64,000 nucleotides of DNA from Psychrobacter sp. NG25 (GCF_015234355.1 NZ_JADGMV010000002.1:1-64000); one strand, 5' to 3'. Positions 1-9,427 are shown, counted from the stretch's first letter. Numbers and translations: made by a program. Notes: generated by a model from the sequence alone, not told the origin.

Positions 1-93
1 CTGCCTTATGCGTTTTTCTGTTATTTGTCGTTACTATTAACGCTGCTCTTTGGCTTTACGGGAGTGACTATTAGTCGAATAAAGAGCCATTAG
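1..93 (+). CDS. C-terminal end of a membrane protein (partial)
   Basis: Frame 1 is open from the window edge to a TAG at 91-93 and gives 30 residues beginning LPYAFFCYLSLLL and ending RIKSH. The stretch is strongly hydrophobic followed by a short basic tail, as at the end of a polytopic inner-membrane transporter. There is a faint resemblance to the last helix of Na+/H+ antiporters, but this is too short to name. The rest of the gene lies outside the window. Confidence 0.5.
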   Translation: MPYAFFCYLSLLLTLLFGFTGVTISRIKSH

Positions 94-137
94 GTGTTAT
101 CTGCTCACTATTACTTCTGATGCTATTCTTACTATAA

Positions 138-166
138 AGCTGTCCCAAACAATATTTAGGACAGCT
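138..166. terminator. hairpin after the partial membrane-protein gene
   Basis: AGCTGTCC at 138-145 pairs with GGACAGCT at 159-166 around a 13-base loop, 45 bases after the stop of the partial gene. Only two T residues follow on the + strand, so it is a weak intrinsic terminator at best. Confidence 0.35.
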
Positions 167-173
167 GTTAATA

Positions 174-219
174 CTAGGGCGTGTCTTCAATTCACTCGAA
201 AAATGAAGACACACCCTAG
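174..219. repeat. short inverted repeat with CTAGGGCGTGTC end
   Basis: Two 16-base arms (174-189 and 204-219) starting CTAGGGCGTGTC and ending GACACACCCTAG are complementary except for one position, with a 14-base loop. The same end sequence recurs at 14491, 20263-20325, 22229 and 61009-61073, so this is a dispersed family rather than a private terminator. Here it sits just past the stop of the copper-receptor gene and could also end its transcript, though no T-run follows. Confidence 0.6.
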
Positions 220-232
220 ACTTTAGTACCGA

Positions 233-2500
233 TTAAAATTTATAGTTGATACCCATGTAAAATGAGCGGCCCACGCCAGGTACAGCAGTGCCCCAGTTAG
301 AGCCTGTAGTTAGCTCGTTATTGATACCCATGGTACTGCCTTGACCCATATACGCACCGCCTAGTGGTAATGCGTAGTTCTTATCCAATATATTATCAAT
401 ACCGGCCTCAACGCTAATCGCATCCCACTGATAACCAGTGCTCAGGTTTAACAAACCGTAGCCAGCTGTTTTAATCTCATTACGCGGTGTCGACACCTTG
501 TTTTTAGCAGCGACGGCAACCACTTCGACTTGGTTTCTCCAGTTATTGTTTTCGTGATTGAGCGCAATGCTAGCATTGAGTGGCATGATGTTGTATAGGT
601 GGGAGCCTGTGTCTTTATTTTTGCCATTGGTATAGCTCAATGAGCCTGTAAGTCCCCAATAACCCCAAGCATTAGAGGTTAAGTCACGGTCTGCTGTGAT
701 ATCTAAGCCATATATTCTTGCATCTTGATTGGTATAACGCATCACATTATATTGATTCGCCGTTTGGGTAGTTGCGGCGGTATTGGTTGCTGAATCCCAT
801 TGTATGGCATCAACATAATCATCGATGTGTGAGTAATAAGGCGTTGCTTTAATACCCCAGCTGTCATCAGCACCGCGCCAATCGAATGTTAGAGATAGCG
901 TGTTAGATTTTTCTGGACTCAGATCAGGATCACCGAAATAGCCGTTACCATCACCCACGGTATTGTTCATAATCGATGCCATGCCCCATGTCGACCATAT
1001 ATAGCGCTCGTATAGGCTAGGGGTGCGCTCTTTGTGTGCGACTCCTATCTCTATTGATCGCTGAGTGTCGATGTCGTAGCGTGCAATGGCAGTGGCGTCA
1101 ATATTGTTGTCAGTTGTGCTACGGTCGCTTGCGTTGAAAGCAGCACTATCTCGGGCTTGATTGGCCATCATATTATAGCCGCTGACTTCGTCAGCACTGG
1201 TACGCACGTTTTCGTAACGAGCACCCAGCTGTGTGGTCCACTTTGGTGCTATCTGTTTTTCCCACTCGCCATAGACACCGATACGTTCGCGTTCGCCATT
1301 ATTGATATTTTGGAACTCACCAGGCCCCATCATGCCAGTACCAGAGGCTGGCCATAAGTCATCGAGGGTGTAGTCTTGATACTCAGCGCCTACGGTCACA
1401 GTGCCTTGGTTAGTCAAATCGATAATGCCTTTGAGGTTAGCACCGATGGTTTCACTGTTGGTATACATAGGCATACCCGGAGCCGTACCGTACAAGAACT
1501 GTTTGTCTTCACCAAAGTTCATATAGTGTTCGACGTCTTCATGATACGCCTGTGCTTCTAATTGTCCCCAGCTTAAATCGCCTTTGTATCGTAGATTGAT
1601 GCGGTCGAGCTGGTTGTCGAGCATGTCCATACGCTGGTTTGGGTAAAGCTCTTCTGGCACACGTTGCCAAAGATAGGTACCTTGCAACAGATGATCGCCA
1701 TTTTGATAAGCCACATTGACAGACTGAGTCTGGCTTTCAAAGGCAGTCGAACCAACTTCATCTTTGGAGAGTTCTTTGCCGTCGCCACTCGCATCTGTGT
1801 AAGACTTAAAGTCACCACCAGCGTCGTAATTGTCTGATTTGGCGTAGCTGCCTTTATAACTGAGGCTTAAAGTATCGTTAGCGATAGTGGTTTCAATGTT
1901 GGCACCGTAGCCATTACCATTACTTCGATAGAATGTGCCAACCTCGCCTGACGTCACAACGGTACTGTCTTCTGAAAACGTTGGCTCTGCTGATTCTACT
2001 ACGATGGTGCCGCCAATACTGTTACCACCGACACTCACGGGCGTGACGCCTGCATAGACTGTGGTTTCTTCCACGGCGCTAGGCGATATGTAGGATAGCG
2101 GTGAGTTCATACTGTTTGGGCAAGAAGCGATGGAGTCCACACCGTCTACTAAAATGCGCAGACGATTATCAGCCAGTCCTCTAATGACGGGCAAGTTTGA
2201 GATGCCACCAGCACTCTGCACATTTATGCCTGGAATTTTGGTCAATATGGTTGCAGTATCACTGGTTGCTAACTGTTTGTTGTCGATATCATTTTTATTA
2301 AGCGTCGCAGATGTACCAAGGTTACTGGCATCTGATGCGGTTGCCATTACTGTAATAGTGGGCAGGTAGGCCATTGGAATATCGTCAGTATTAGAGTGAT
2401 CCTCTCCATTGTGGGCATAGGCATTACTGATTTGAAACAAAGCCATTGCCAACACGCTAAGCTTTAGAGCAGGGGTCGTACTTTTTAATGGTTGTAACAT
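233..2500 (-). CDS. TonB-dependent copper receptor, OprC-like
   Basis: This is an outer-membrane gated channel predicted to take up copper using TonB energy. The precursor is 755 residues with a signal peptide ending about residue 29 (AYA-HN), a plug domain (about 45-170) and a 22-strand barrel ending in an aromatic residue (YKF). In Pseudomonas OprC copper is bound by a CxxxM plus HxM set; here CPNSM is at 127-131 and HYM at 325-327, so both pieces are present. The start has a good ribosome site (AGGAAAAG). A DUF2946 gene lies 200 bases upstream on the same strand, a usual companion of this receptor class. Metal specificity is inferred from the motifs; another transition metal is possible. 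Confidence 0.85.
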   Translation of the reverse strand: MLQPLKSTTPALKLSVLAMALFQISNAYAHNGEDHSNTDDIPMAYLPTITVMATASDASNLGTSATLNKNDIDNKQLATSDTATILTKIPGINVQSAGGISNLPVIRGLADNRLRILVDGVDSIASCPNSMNSPLSYISPSAVEETTVYAGVTPVSVGGNSIGGTIVVESAEPTFSEDSTVVTSGEVGTFYRSNGNGYGANIETTIANDTLSLSYKGSYAKSDNYDAGGDFKSYTDASGDGKELSKDEVGSTAFESQTQSVNVAYQNGDHLLQGTYLWQRVPEELYPNQRMDMLDNQLDRINLRYKGDLSWGQLEAQAYHEDVEHYMNFGEDKQFLYGTAPGMPMYTNSETIGANLKGIIDLTNQGTVTVGAEYQDYTLDDLWPASGTGMMGPGEFQNINNGERERIGVYGEWEKQIAPKWTTQLGARYENVRTSADEVSGYNMMANQARDSAAFNASDRSTTDNNIDATAIARYDIDTQRSIEIGVAHKERTPSLYERYIWSTWGMASIMNNTVGDGNGYFGDPDLSPEKSNTLSLTFDWRGADDSWGIKATPYYSHIDDYVDAIQWDSATNTAATTQTANQYNVMRYTNQDARIYGLDITADRDLTSNAWGYWGLTGSLSYTNGKNKDTGSHLYNIMPLNASIALNHENNNWRNQVEVVAVAAKNKVSTPRNEIKTAGYGLLNLSTGYQWDAISVEAGIDNILDKNYALPLGGAYMGQGSTMGINNELTTGSNWGTAVPGVGRSFYMGINYKF

Positions 2501-2701
2501 ATTCTTTTCCTGAAAACTTTAAAAAACACATGATAAGAGGATTGTATTTTTGGTGATCAGTCACGGTCAGGCAGCGCATTAATAATGATAATAGCTCGCT
2601 GTACGACGCTATATACGGTCGTCAGTTATGCTCTCAACGTTTTATCGTTGAGCGGGTTACCAACTGTTAAATCAGCTGTCAATATTATTGGTAGTGACTG
2701 A

Positions 2702-3199
2702 TTAAGCAATCAGGATAAAGGGAGGGGCACGGGAGAATGGTCGTAAGAAGTCAGTTGCATAGTAGACCACTATTGTAGGCGGTATCATCGCTACGATAGC
2801 GGTGAGTTCAATGAGCTGAAATTCAGGTAATTCGATGATAAGCGGGGTAATCACTGCTGACATGGAGGTACATATGTCACAGCTATTGTGTTGCTGCGCA
2901 TCGTGTTTGGAGGTCGTGATGGTCTCTGTATTGACTACTGCTGCTGTCTCTGAGTGTGTCAGCATTGTGGCATCTGAATGATGCTGCGAATGCATATTGT
3001 GGTCATGAGAAGCAGATATAACAGGTGCAAGCTCAATACAGATACCGTGACCCAAACTGGCGTTGTCACTCCATAAAGGGGTCAACAATGGAGTGGTATG
3101 TAACAGCCATGCGAGGCATGCCAATAGCATAGCTGTCCACATCATTGCAGGTGACAACAATGAATATCGGCACGTATTGTTGGGCAGCTTTACAGGCAT
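2702..3199 (-). CDS. DUF2946 family protein, copper-linked
   Basis: A 165-residue protein with an N-terminal hydrophobic segment (about 17-37), a Met/His-rich middle (HDHNMHSQHH near 65), the family motif H-x2-CDIC near residue 107 and a hydrophobic C-terminal region. Members of DUF2946 are small, probably membrane-anchored periplasmic proteins commonly encoded next to copper TonB receptors; their biochemical role is not established. The His, Met and paired Cys residues suggest metal binding. It is transcribed in the same direction as, and upstream of, the receptor, and the pair probably form one unit despite the 200-base gap. The ribosome site is weak (GAGCACC). Confidence 0.7.
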   Translation of the reverse strand: MPVKLPNNTCRYSLLSPAMMWTAMLLACLAWLLHTTPLLTPLWSDNASLGHGICIELAPVISASHDHNMHSQHHSDATMLTHSETAAVVNTETITTSKHDAQQHNSCDICTSMSAVITPLIIELPEFQLIELTAIVAMIPPTIVVYYATDFLRPFSRAPPFILIA

Positions 3200-3446
3200 A
3201 AGGTGCTCATTACTCTAGTATCGCAAAAGAATATTGAATAATCGATAATATGATTCTGATACAATTAGCAAAGAAAAATTAACAAGACTTATAAGGAATG
3301 CTATTCTACGGTAATTACCTTGTTTTTTACAAGGAATAAAATATTGAGAGGAAAATTAAGATTGTGGCAAAAAAATACCTCGATGAGCCTTTTATGAGAC
3401 GCATTGGGGTATCTTGTTTATCTATACTAGAAAGATGTTTTTACGC

Positions 3447-3812
3447 TTACTTTTCTGCGTTTTTGTTCAAAGTTTTCTTCAGAAAATGGTCGAATATAAA
3501 GGGCCCAAAGGGTAAAAATGAGCCAAGCACGCCTGCAGGCATGGCCCAAAGCGGCATTCTTATTCTACCGACAGTAATCAGTAGGACAAGGATATAAGCG
3601 ATAAATAATATGCCGTGTGCCATGCCGATATATTTTACCGCTTCGGGCATACCCATCATATATTTAAGTGGCATAGCAATGCCCATCAATAATAAGAAAG
3701 AAGTGCCTTCTAGATAGCCGACAACGGTTAATACCTTTAACGATGAATGCTGTTTTTTGCTAGGGCCAGTTGTTTCACTACTAGTAGGGCTGGTGGTCTG
3801 AGCTTGTGACAC
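3447..3812 (-). CDS. DUF3817 integral membrane protein
   Basis: A 121-residue protein with a Ser/Thr-rich cytoplasmic N-terminus (about 25 residues), then three hydrophobic helices and the family pattern G-x2-EG-x2-FLLL-x3-MPLKY near 33-50 and the AHG/FGPF blocks later. DUF3817 proteins are small bacterial membrane proteins without a known function. The start is GTG at 3812: it is preceded by AGGAACACAAC, an appropriate ribosome site, and no better ATG lies in frame. It appears to be a single-gene unit. Confidence 0.75.
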   Translation of the reverse strand: MSQAQTTSPTSSETTGPSKKQHSSLKVLTVVGYLEGTSFLLLMGIAMPLKYMMGMPEAVKYIGMAHGILFIAYILVLLITVGRIRMPLWAMPAGVLGSFLPFGPFIFDHFLKKTLNKNAEK

Positions 3813-4043
3813 GTTGTGTTCCTTTCGATATTATTGAATGCACCATATGATACTGGCTTTGTTCTATGCTTTGAAGGATTGCTTTGTGTCAGTGACTATA
3901 TAGTCTATTCTTAGGGTAGACCCCAGAATATGTTCTCACTTCAATCTCTTCAAAACTTGTGTATTTCCCATCCGTTCAGCATCATTTATATAGACTCAGC
4001 TTTTACTGCCTTAGCTTTTATTATATGAGTCTTTATGTCTGTT

Positions 4044-5219
4044 TCAATCCTTACGCCAATAGACTTTAACGACCGCATCAGCGCGCTCTAATGTGAGTCT
4101 TTGTTTGAGTAATCGACGCAGTGATTTGGCGGCACCTGCTTCAAGCGCTCCCCAGACCTTATCGATTTTTAGCGGATGCGTGGCTAGATAGTCGCCCACT
4201 GTATTGTCTATCAACGTAGCTAACTCTTTTCCTGAATTTACCTGACCTGTCACTAATGGCAGTACTGTGATTTTATTATCTGTATTGCTTTCTATGTCAC
4301 TGCTCATGTTATCAGCGTTTATTTTGACGTCATTAAAATAAGCTTGATCTTTTCCATCTTGAGTAACACAGAGGATGAGTGGTGGTAGAGGATTGTCCCA
4401 CAGCTCCAGTAAGCGTGCTACGGTCGGCATCGAAGTCTCATCTGCCACTAGCAGCGCTTGTCCCTCATGTAGATGCTCAACTTTCTCTGGAAACTCGCGC
4501 TTACTGATCACGCTATCACCTGCTTGCAATGAGCGTGCCCAATTGCCGCCAGAGGTATCTCCGTGTAAAAACACATCGACCCATGCCTGCACACCGTCTG
4601 AAGTTTGCCATGCTTTTCTTAGCGTGTAATAGCAATGAGAGCGCGAAGGGCGATCATGCTCATCAGTGACGTTATGCTCTAAATCAAATAAGTACGCATA
4701 GCCCGCTTCATTGACGGGCACAGGATTAGAGGTATTAGTTTCTGGTGCTGTTAAGGTCAGACGCAGCATGTTTTCGCTAACCTGATAGCTGTCTTGTACA
4801 ATGAATTTTTGCTCAGTCAGCTTGATGGTTTTTTTGCCGAGTTTTTTATCTGCGCGTTGTTTAAGCAAAATGTATTGCGTCTGTAGTTCGCTAAGCTGTG
4901 TAATAGGCGAGGTAAATGGTATAAAAAAATCATGATCTTGAACGGCTGTATTTTGAGAGTTTGCGCGCGGATGTGTTGAATCGTTCGGCTGTACTCGTAA
5001 CGCGATACCTTCAGCATAAATATTAGACAACTGTATATCTGCGTTATCCATCTCATCGATCGTCAGGGAAGTAAACGCTTTCAAAAATCCAAGCAACTCG
5101 TCGAAATGCTCTTCATTGATATGAGCAATGGTACTTGGCAGCTCTGGAAGGTCTAATGGGGTATAGCTGTTTTCTTGAATTGGGCGCTCATTTGTGGCAG
5201 CTAAAGTAGAAGGCATCAT
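4044..5219 (-). CDS. siderophore-interacting protein (ViuB/SIP-type ferric reductase)
   Basis: Predicted cytoplasmic flavoprotein that releases iron from imported ferric siderophores by reduction. The C-terminal two thirds matches the SIP family: an FAD-barrel portion (RSHCYYTLRKA, VDVFLHGDTSGGNWA), a nucleotide-binding-like portion (GQALLVADETSMPTVARLL) and the closing VKVYW. An N-terminal region of about 80 residues precedes it. The reading frame extends to 5264, but that start would give a false signal-like leader and abut the Fur-like site. ATG at 5219 gives 391 residues and fits a cytoplasmic enzyme. It is divergent from the FhuC/D/B-type importer, and the shared spacer implies joint iron control. 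Confidence 0.8.
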   Translation of the reverse strand: MMPSTLAATNERPIQENSYTPLDLPELPSTIAHINEEHFDELLGFLKAFTSLTIDEMDNADIQLSNIYAEGIALRVQPNDSTHPRANSQNTAVQDHDFFIPFTSPITQLSELQTQYILLKQRADKKLGKKTIKLTEQKFIVQDSYQVSENMLRLTLTAPETNTSNPVPVNEAGYAYLFDLEHNVTDEHDRPSRSHCYYTLRKAWQTSDGVQAWVDVFLHGDTSGGNWARSLQAGDSVISKREFPEKVEHLHEGQALLVADETSMPTVARLLELWDNPLPPLILCVTQDGKDQAYFNDVKINADNMSSDIESNTDNKITVLPLVTGQVNSGKELATLIDNTVGDYLATHPLKIDKVWGALEAGAAKSLRRLLKQRLTLERADAVVKVYWRKD

Positions 5220-5271
5220 ATATATACTCACGAACAACAGTGAATGGGAGGTGAAAAGAATCATATTTTGA

Positions 5272-5292
5272 GTTAATGATAATTGTTTTTAT
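5272..5292. promoter_or_regulatory. Fur-box-like site in divergent iron promoter
   Basis: TTAATGATAATTGTTTTTA lies between the siderophore-interacting gene and the importer operon. Its left half (TGATAAT) matches the classical Fur 7-1-7 half-site exactly and the right half is degenerate. Both flanking units are iron-acquisition genes, so Fur repression is the likely control; this is inference from pattern and context. Confidence 0.55.
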
Positions 5293-5355
5293 TACTATTT
5301 ACGAGTAAAATCAGTTTTTATTGGTTATCCAATATAAATACAATGATTTAAATTA

Positions 5356-6135
5356 ATGATGAGTGTCTCTATGTTACGTGCAAACCAACTGACCATCAGC
5401 CGTCAAGGAAATACTCTGTTAGACAATGTTAGCTGTGAGATTGATACCAATCAATTGGTTGCTTTGGTGGGACATAATGGCTCTGGCAAATCAACTTTGA
5501 TCAAAGCGTTGGCAGGCGAGATGATAGGTAATGGCGGTAGCGTCAGCTTAGATGATCGTCCTATGAGTAGCTACAGTAGTAAAGAGCTGGCACGCCAAAT
5601 GGCATACTTACCGCAGCAGTTGCCTGAAGCCGCTGGTTTTACTGTACGTGAGCTGGTTATGCTAGGCCGTTATCCACATCAAAAATGGCTACAAAAACCC
5701 ACTCAAGTTGATAAAGATAAAGTAATAGAAGCCATGCGTATTACGCAAGTAGAAGCGTTCGCTGACCGTCTTACCGCCACATTGTCAGGTGGTGAGCGTG
5801 CGCGAGTTTGGCTGGCGATGTGTCTGGCACAAGACACGCGATATCTGTTACTTGATGAGCCACTGGCTGCACTAGATATGCACTATCAGTTAGAAGTCAT
5901 TCAGCTGATTCGCCGTCTGGTCGATGAGCAGGGCTTGAGCGTGGTGATCATCGTACATGACATCAATCTGGCTGCGCAGTATGCCGATCGAGTGATTGCT
6001 CTAAAAAAAGGCCGCATCTGCCATAACGGTGATATCAAAAGTACCATGCAACCGGACATACTACACAATATCTTTAATGTTGATATGCAACTACTCAGCC
6101 ATCCTATAACAGGGCAACCTGTCGCCATCGCTTAA
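5356..6135 (+). CDS. iron-siderophore ABC transporter ATP-binding protein (FhuC/FecE type)
   Basis: The ATPase of a ferric-siderophore importer; 259 residues, normal for the family. It shows Walker A GHNGSGKS at 39-46, a Q-loop (LPQQ), the ABC signature LSGGERAR, Walker B YLLLDEP followed by the D-loop AALD, and the switch His in VHDIN. It is the first gene of a three-gene operon with the binding protein and double permease. Two adjacent ATGs (5356, 5359) and one at 5371 are possible starts; none has a strong ribosome site. The substrate cannot be told from sequence; hydroxamate-type siderophores are the usual cargo of FhuC relatives. Confidence 0.9.
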   Translation: MMSVSMLRANQLTISRQGNTLLDNVSCEIDTNQLVALVGHNGSGKSTLIKALAGEMIGNGGSVSLDDRPMSSYSSKELARQMAYLPQQLPEAAGFTVRELVMLGRYPHQKWLQKPTQVDKDKVIEAMRITQVEAFADRLTATLSGGERARVWLAMCLAQDTRYLLLDEPLAALDMHYQLEVIQLIRRLVDEQGLSVVIIVHDINLAAQYADRVIALKKGRICHNGDIKSTMQPDILHNIFNVDMQLLSHPITGQPVAIA

Positions 6136-6200
6136 TGTCTGGCTCATCTTGTGTCTCCTACTTGCTTACTTCACTTTATTTGCCCAAAAGATAGGCCGCC

Positions 6201-7247
6201 ATGTTTCCTGCTCTTTATAAAAATAATATCTCTAAAAATGTCTCAAGAAATACTATCAAACCGTCAACCAAAGATGGTTCATCAGAATCTTCAAAGATAC
6301 GCTTGAAGCGGTTGTCTCTCGTCGTCAGCTTGGCATTGACTACCATGCTGACCGCGTGTCAAGAACCAGTGACTGAGCAAAAAAACGTTCAGGCAACTGC
6401 TGAAACAGACGTTCAGGTAGGCGAGGCGAATCGCAATAAAATGAATATTGTCTCACCTGATTGGGGTAACGCAGCAACTTTGACAGCGATGGGCTATCCA
6501 CCGATCGCGACTGGTGATGTTCGAGTATGGGACAGATGGGTAGGGACACCAAGTCTGCCGCCTAATACGATGGACTTGGGTATTCGTTATCAGCCTAATG
6601 CTGAATTGGTCGCCCAGTTGCCAGTTGACCTAGTGGTAGATAACTCTTTTTATCAACATGCCCGCAATTTATATGGTGATGTGCCTGCCGAGTCTATTAT
6701 GTTTGCCGCTAAAGGTGAGACAGCTAATTGGACAGATTATACTGAGCCCACTCGTAAGCTGGGTGAGATAATTAATGAGCCAAAATTGGCGGAAGATTAT
6801 ATCGCCAAAAGTAAACAAGACATACATATTGCTAGTGAGCGTCTCCAACAGCGCTATCCAAACGTTAAGAAATTTGCAGTGGTACAGTTTGCTGATGCCA
6901 ATAACATGCGTATGTATGTCGCAAACAGTTTGTTTCAACCAGCGCTCATAGGTATGGGCAGACAGCTTGATGTGTTGGGCAAGGGCAATAAATGGGGGTT
7001 TGTACCGATACGTATGGGAGATTTGGCACAGTTAGACGCTGAGACCTGTCTCTTGATTATAGACCCCCTGAGTCCAATCACCCGTGCTGAGATTGATGAT
7101 AGTTTGATCTGGCAGCGGTTGAGCTATGGCAATGAGCGCTGTGTGGGTGAGCTACCACCAGTATGGATATATGGTGGCATGTCATCATTGGTCAGTTTGG
7201 CCAACAATCTATCAGAAGTCACATTACAGGGCGGGGCCGCATCATGA
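6201..7247 (+). CDS. siderophore-binding periplasmic lipoprotein (FhuD type)
   Basis: Substrate-binding subunit of the importer. The leader carries a hydrophobic segment and a lipobox LTAC with the modified Cys near residue 53, so the mature protein is anchored by lipid. The FhuD-like fold is suggested by WGNAATLTAMGYPPIATGDV near the mature start, DLVVDN, and the later blocks around EINEPKLAEDYI and the final WIYGGMSSL. The leader is long (about 35 residues before the hydrophobic core), so the true start could be further in, but no in-frame ATG with a ribosome site is present. Its stop overlaps the permease start (ATGA), showing translational coupling. Confidence 0.85.
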   Translation: MFPALYKNNISKNVSRNTIKPSTKDGSSESSKIRLKRLSLVVSLALTTMLTACQEPVTEQKNVQATAETDVQVGEANRNKMNIVSPDWGNAATLTAMGYPPIATGDVRVWDRWVGTPSLPPNTMDLGIRYQPNAELVAQLPVDLVVDNSFYQHARNLYGDVPAESIMFAAKGETANWTDYTEPTRKLGEIINEPKLAEDYIAKSKQDIHIASERLQQRYPNVKKFAVVQFADANNMRMYVANSLFQPALIGMGRQLDVLGKGNKWGFVPIRMGDLAQLDAETCLLIIDPLSPITRAEIDDSLIWQRLSYGNERCVGELPPVWIYGGMSSLVSLANNLSEVTLQGGAAS

Positions 7248-9361
7248 GCCATAATACTGCCGATACCACCATCAATAACGTTGATTCTATGTCTTCACTC
7301 CCTCAGCAAGCCAAGCGCGAATCCCAACATAATAATACGGCTCCCAATCCGTCACCAAATTCGCCGTTACCAGAGGTTTCTACTGCTAGCACTTCGTGGC
7401 GATTATGGGTGATGCTTGTTGCTCTCATGGTGTTGTCACTATCGAGTGGGTGGGCATTAATCGCTCAGGAGTGGACACGGCCTATCGCCGATCTGCTAAT
7501 GCCAAGCTCACAGTTAGACATTGCAAGTATGGCGACACAGCTGCACTTGGTCGCAACCAGTATCGTGGCAATATTGGCAGGTGGACTGCTTGGGGTCGTC
7601 AGTATTTTACTCCAGCAATTGGTCAAAAACCCATTGGCTTCAGACACCACTTTGGGTGTCGGTGTGGGTGCGCAATTGGCAATGCTAATCGTGACCCTGT
7701 TTTTGCCAAGCTTGGCAATTTATGGCGGTATTTATGTCGCGTTTGTCGGTGCGATTATCAGTATGGGCTTGGTATTTGCCTTGTCAGCACCCAGTCGCTT
7801 TAACCCGTTGATTTTAATACTTGCCGGCTTAGTGGTGAATATTTTGCTCGCTGCGGTGGCCAATGTCTTGGTGTTATTTTTCGCGGAGCGCAGCAATGGT
7901 ATGCTGTCATGGGCTGCAGGGTTTTTGGCACAGAATAGCTGGCATACCAGTACGACGCTATCGATAACCGCAGTTGTGATGCTGGTCGTATGTCTGCCAT
8001 TGTTAAAACCACTGACTCTAATGAGCTTAGATGACTTGCAAGCCAAGCGTTTAGGCGTACCTATTAATAGTATTCGCGCGCTAGTGGTGTTGCTCGTCGC
8101 GATCGTAACTGCATTGGTCGTGAGTGAAGTTGGGCTGATTGGCTTTATCGGATTGGGTGCGGCTAGTCTGGTCAATGCGCTGGGTATTTCTTCTATTAGC
8201 AAGCGTTTAGTCGTCGCCTTCGTATTGGGTGCGCTATTACTATGGTTGACCAGTAATGTTGCGTTATTGCTAGAGCCGATACTTGACATGCAGATTCCAG
8301 CAGGTGCAATGACGGGCATCCTCGGTGCTCCGTTGATCATCTGGCTGATTTTACGTCAGCGCCGTGAGCAGATAGAGACCGTAACCCCAATGATTACCGG
8401 TAAGGATAAGCCGGTCGTATTATGGCGTTGGGGTATTGGCGTAGTTGCACTCATCGCGTTGGCATGTCTGTTCGTCCAAGATATCAATGGCTGGGTATTC
8501 AGTACCGACTGGGCCATTACTCAGCAATATCGACTACCTCGCAGTTTGAGCGCGGCGGCAACGGGTCTAATGCTTGCCATCGCTGGTGTGCTATTACAAA
8601 CGCTCACGCGCAATCCAATGGCAAGCCCAGAAGTATTGGGGGTCAGCTCGGGCGCTGCGCTTGGCGTTATTTTAGGGTTTTTGCTGCTGCCCAGTTTGGG
8701 TCTGTCCGCAGGTGCAGGTACGTTGCTCATCTCAGGATTGTCTGGTGCCATGGCGGTGTTGCTATTGGTTATTTGGCTGGCACGTCGAGTAAGTTCGGGC
8801 TATCTATTATTGGTCGGTATCGGGATCGCTGCCATGATGGATGGGGTGATGCATATGGTAAAGATATCTGGCGATCCGCGTTTAGAAGCGATGCTCAGTT
8901 GGCTATCAGGAACGACCTATAGCGCCCAGCCTAGTACGGTTTGGTATCTTATTGCGATTGCCTTTATTCTGTTTGCACTCAGTTTGCTAGTAGTAAAACC
9001 TTTGCGTATCCTTGGTTTGGGTACAGGCGTGGCTCGTAATTTGGGCGTCGCCGTCAAGCCCGTGACCCTTGCATTGTTGGTATTGGTAGCGGCATTAAGC
9101 ACCGCCAGTACATTGGCTGTCGGGCCACTAAGTTTTATTGGCTTGATGGTGCCACATTTGGCGACGTCGCTTGGTGCGATAAAGATTGAGCGTCAATTGC
9201 CATTAGCCGCCTTGCTCGGTGCAGGTGTGATGGTGATAGCAGATTGGATTGGGCGTTATGTTATCTTCCCTTATGAGCTGCCTGCGGGTACTGTGGCGGC
9301 TATTATTGGTGGCGCATATTTCTTGTGGCTGATTCGCAAAGTGCCTGTTTCTGCGAGTTGA
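7244..9361 (+). CDS. FhuB-type double-length iron-siderophore permease
   Basis: Membrane channel of the importer. Two FecCD permease halves are fused: the first spans about residues 60-370 and the second about 390-700. Each has the coupling region near GLIGFIGLGA or PLSFIGLMVPHLA and the NPLASD/NPMASPEVLGV loop. Around 20 hydrophobic helices are visible, as in FhuB, which therefore works as a single chain. The ATG at 7244 overlaps the stop of the binding-protein gene and gives 705 residues; the frame is open further upstream, inside the previous gene, but without support. A strong terminator follows at 9381. Confidence 0.9.
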   Translation: MSHNTADTTINNVDSMSSLPQQAKRESQHNNTAPNPSPNSPLPEVSTASTSWRLWVMLVALMVLSLSSGWALIAQEWTRPIADLLMPSSQLDIASMATQLHLVATSIVAILAGGLLGVVSILLQQLVKNPLASDTTLGVGVGAQLAMLIVTLFLPSLAIYGGIYVAFVGAIISMGLVFALSAPSRFNPLILILAGLVVNILLAAVANVLVLFFAERSNGMLSWAAGFLAQNSWHTSTTLSITAVVMLVVCLPLLKPLTLMSLDDLQAKRLGVPINSIRALVVLLVAIVTALVVSEVGLIGFIGLGAASLVNALGISSISKRLVVAFVLGALLLWLTSNVALLLEPILDMQIPAGAMTGILGAPLIIWLILRQRREQIETVTPMITGKDKPVVLWRWGIGVVALIALACLFVQDINGWVFSTDWAITQQYRLPRSLSAAATGLMLAIAGVLLQTLTRNPMASPEVLGVSSGAALGVILGFLLLPSLGLSAGAGTLLISGLSGAMAVLLLVIWLARRVSSGYLLLVGIGIAAMMDGVMHMVKISGDPRLEAMLSWLSGTTYSAQPSTVWYLIAIAFILFALSLLVVKPLRILGLGTGVARNLGVAVKPVTLALLVLVAALSTASTLAVGPLSFIGLMVPHLATSLGAIKIERQLPLAALLGAGVMVIADWIGRYVIFPYELPAGTVAAIIGGAYFLWLIRKVPVSAS

Positions 9362-9380
9362 TGGTTCTCACAATAGTATT

Positions 9381-9421
9381 AAGCCCCATTTTTCTATAAA
9401 CCAGACGAATGGGGCTTTTTT
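9381..9421 (+). terminator. rho-independent terminator of the siderophore importer operon
   Basis: AAGCCCCATT (9381-9390) and AATGGGGCTT (9408-9417) form a perfect 10-bp stem, followed by TTTTTT. It lies 20 bases after the permease stop and immediately before the end of the convergent LysR gene. Confidence 0.85.
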
Positions 9422-9427
9422 ATAGGC

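Noticed and set aside
3220-3260. Possible Fur or Zur box upstream of the DUF2946 gene
   Set aside because: GATAATATGATTCTGATAC agrees with only part of the Fur pattern and the genes look copper-linked; too weak to annotate.
3364-3597. Plus-strand ORF opposite the DUF3817 gene
   Set aside because: Antisense to a supported membrane protein; no recognisable family.
7732-8340. Long minus-strand ORF (202 codons) inside the permease gene
   Set aside because: It lies wholly antisense to the well-supported FhuB-type permease and its composition is that of a shadow of hydrophobic codons.
8422-8922. 166-codon plus-strand ORF overlapping the permease
   Set aside because: Frame shadow of the second FecCD half.
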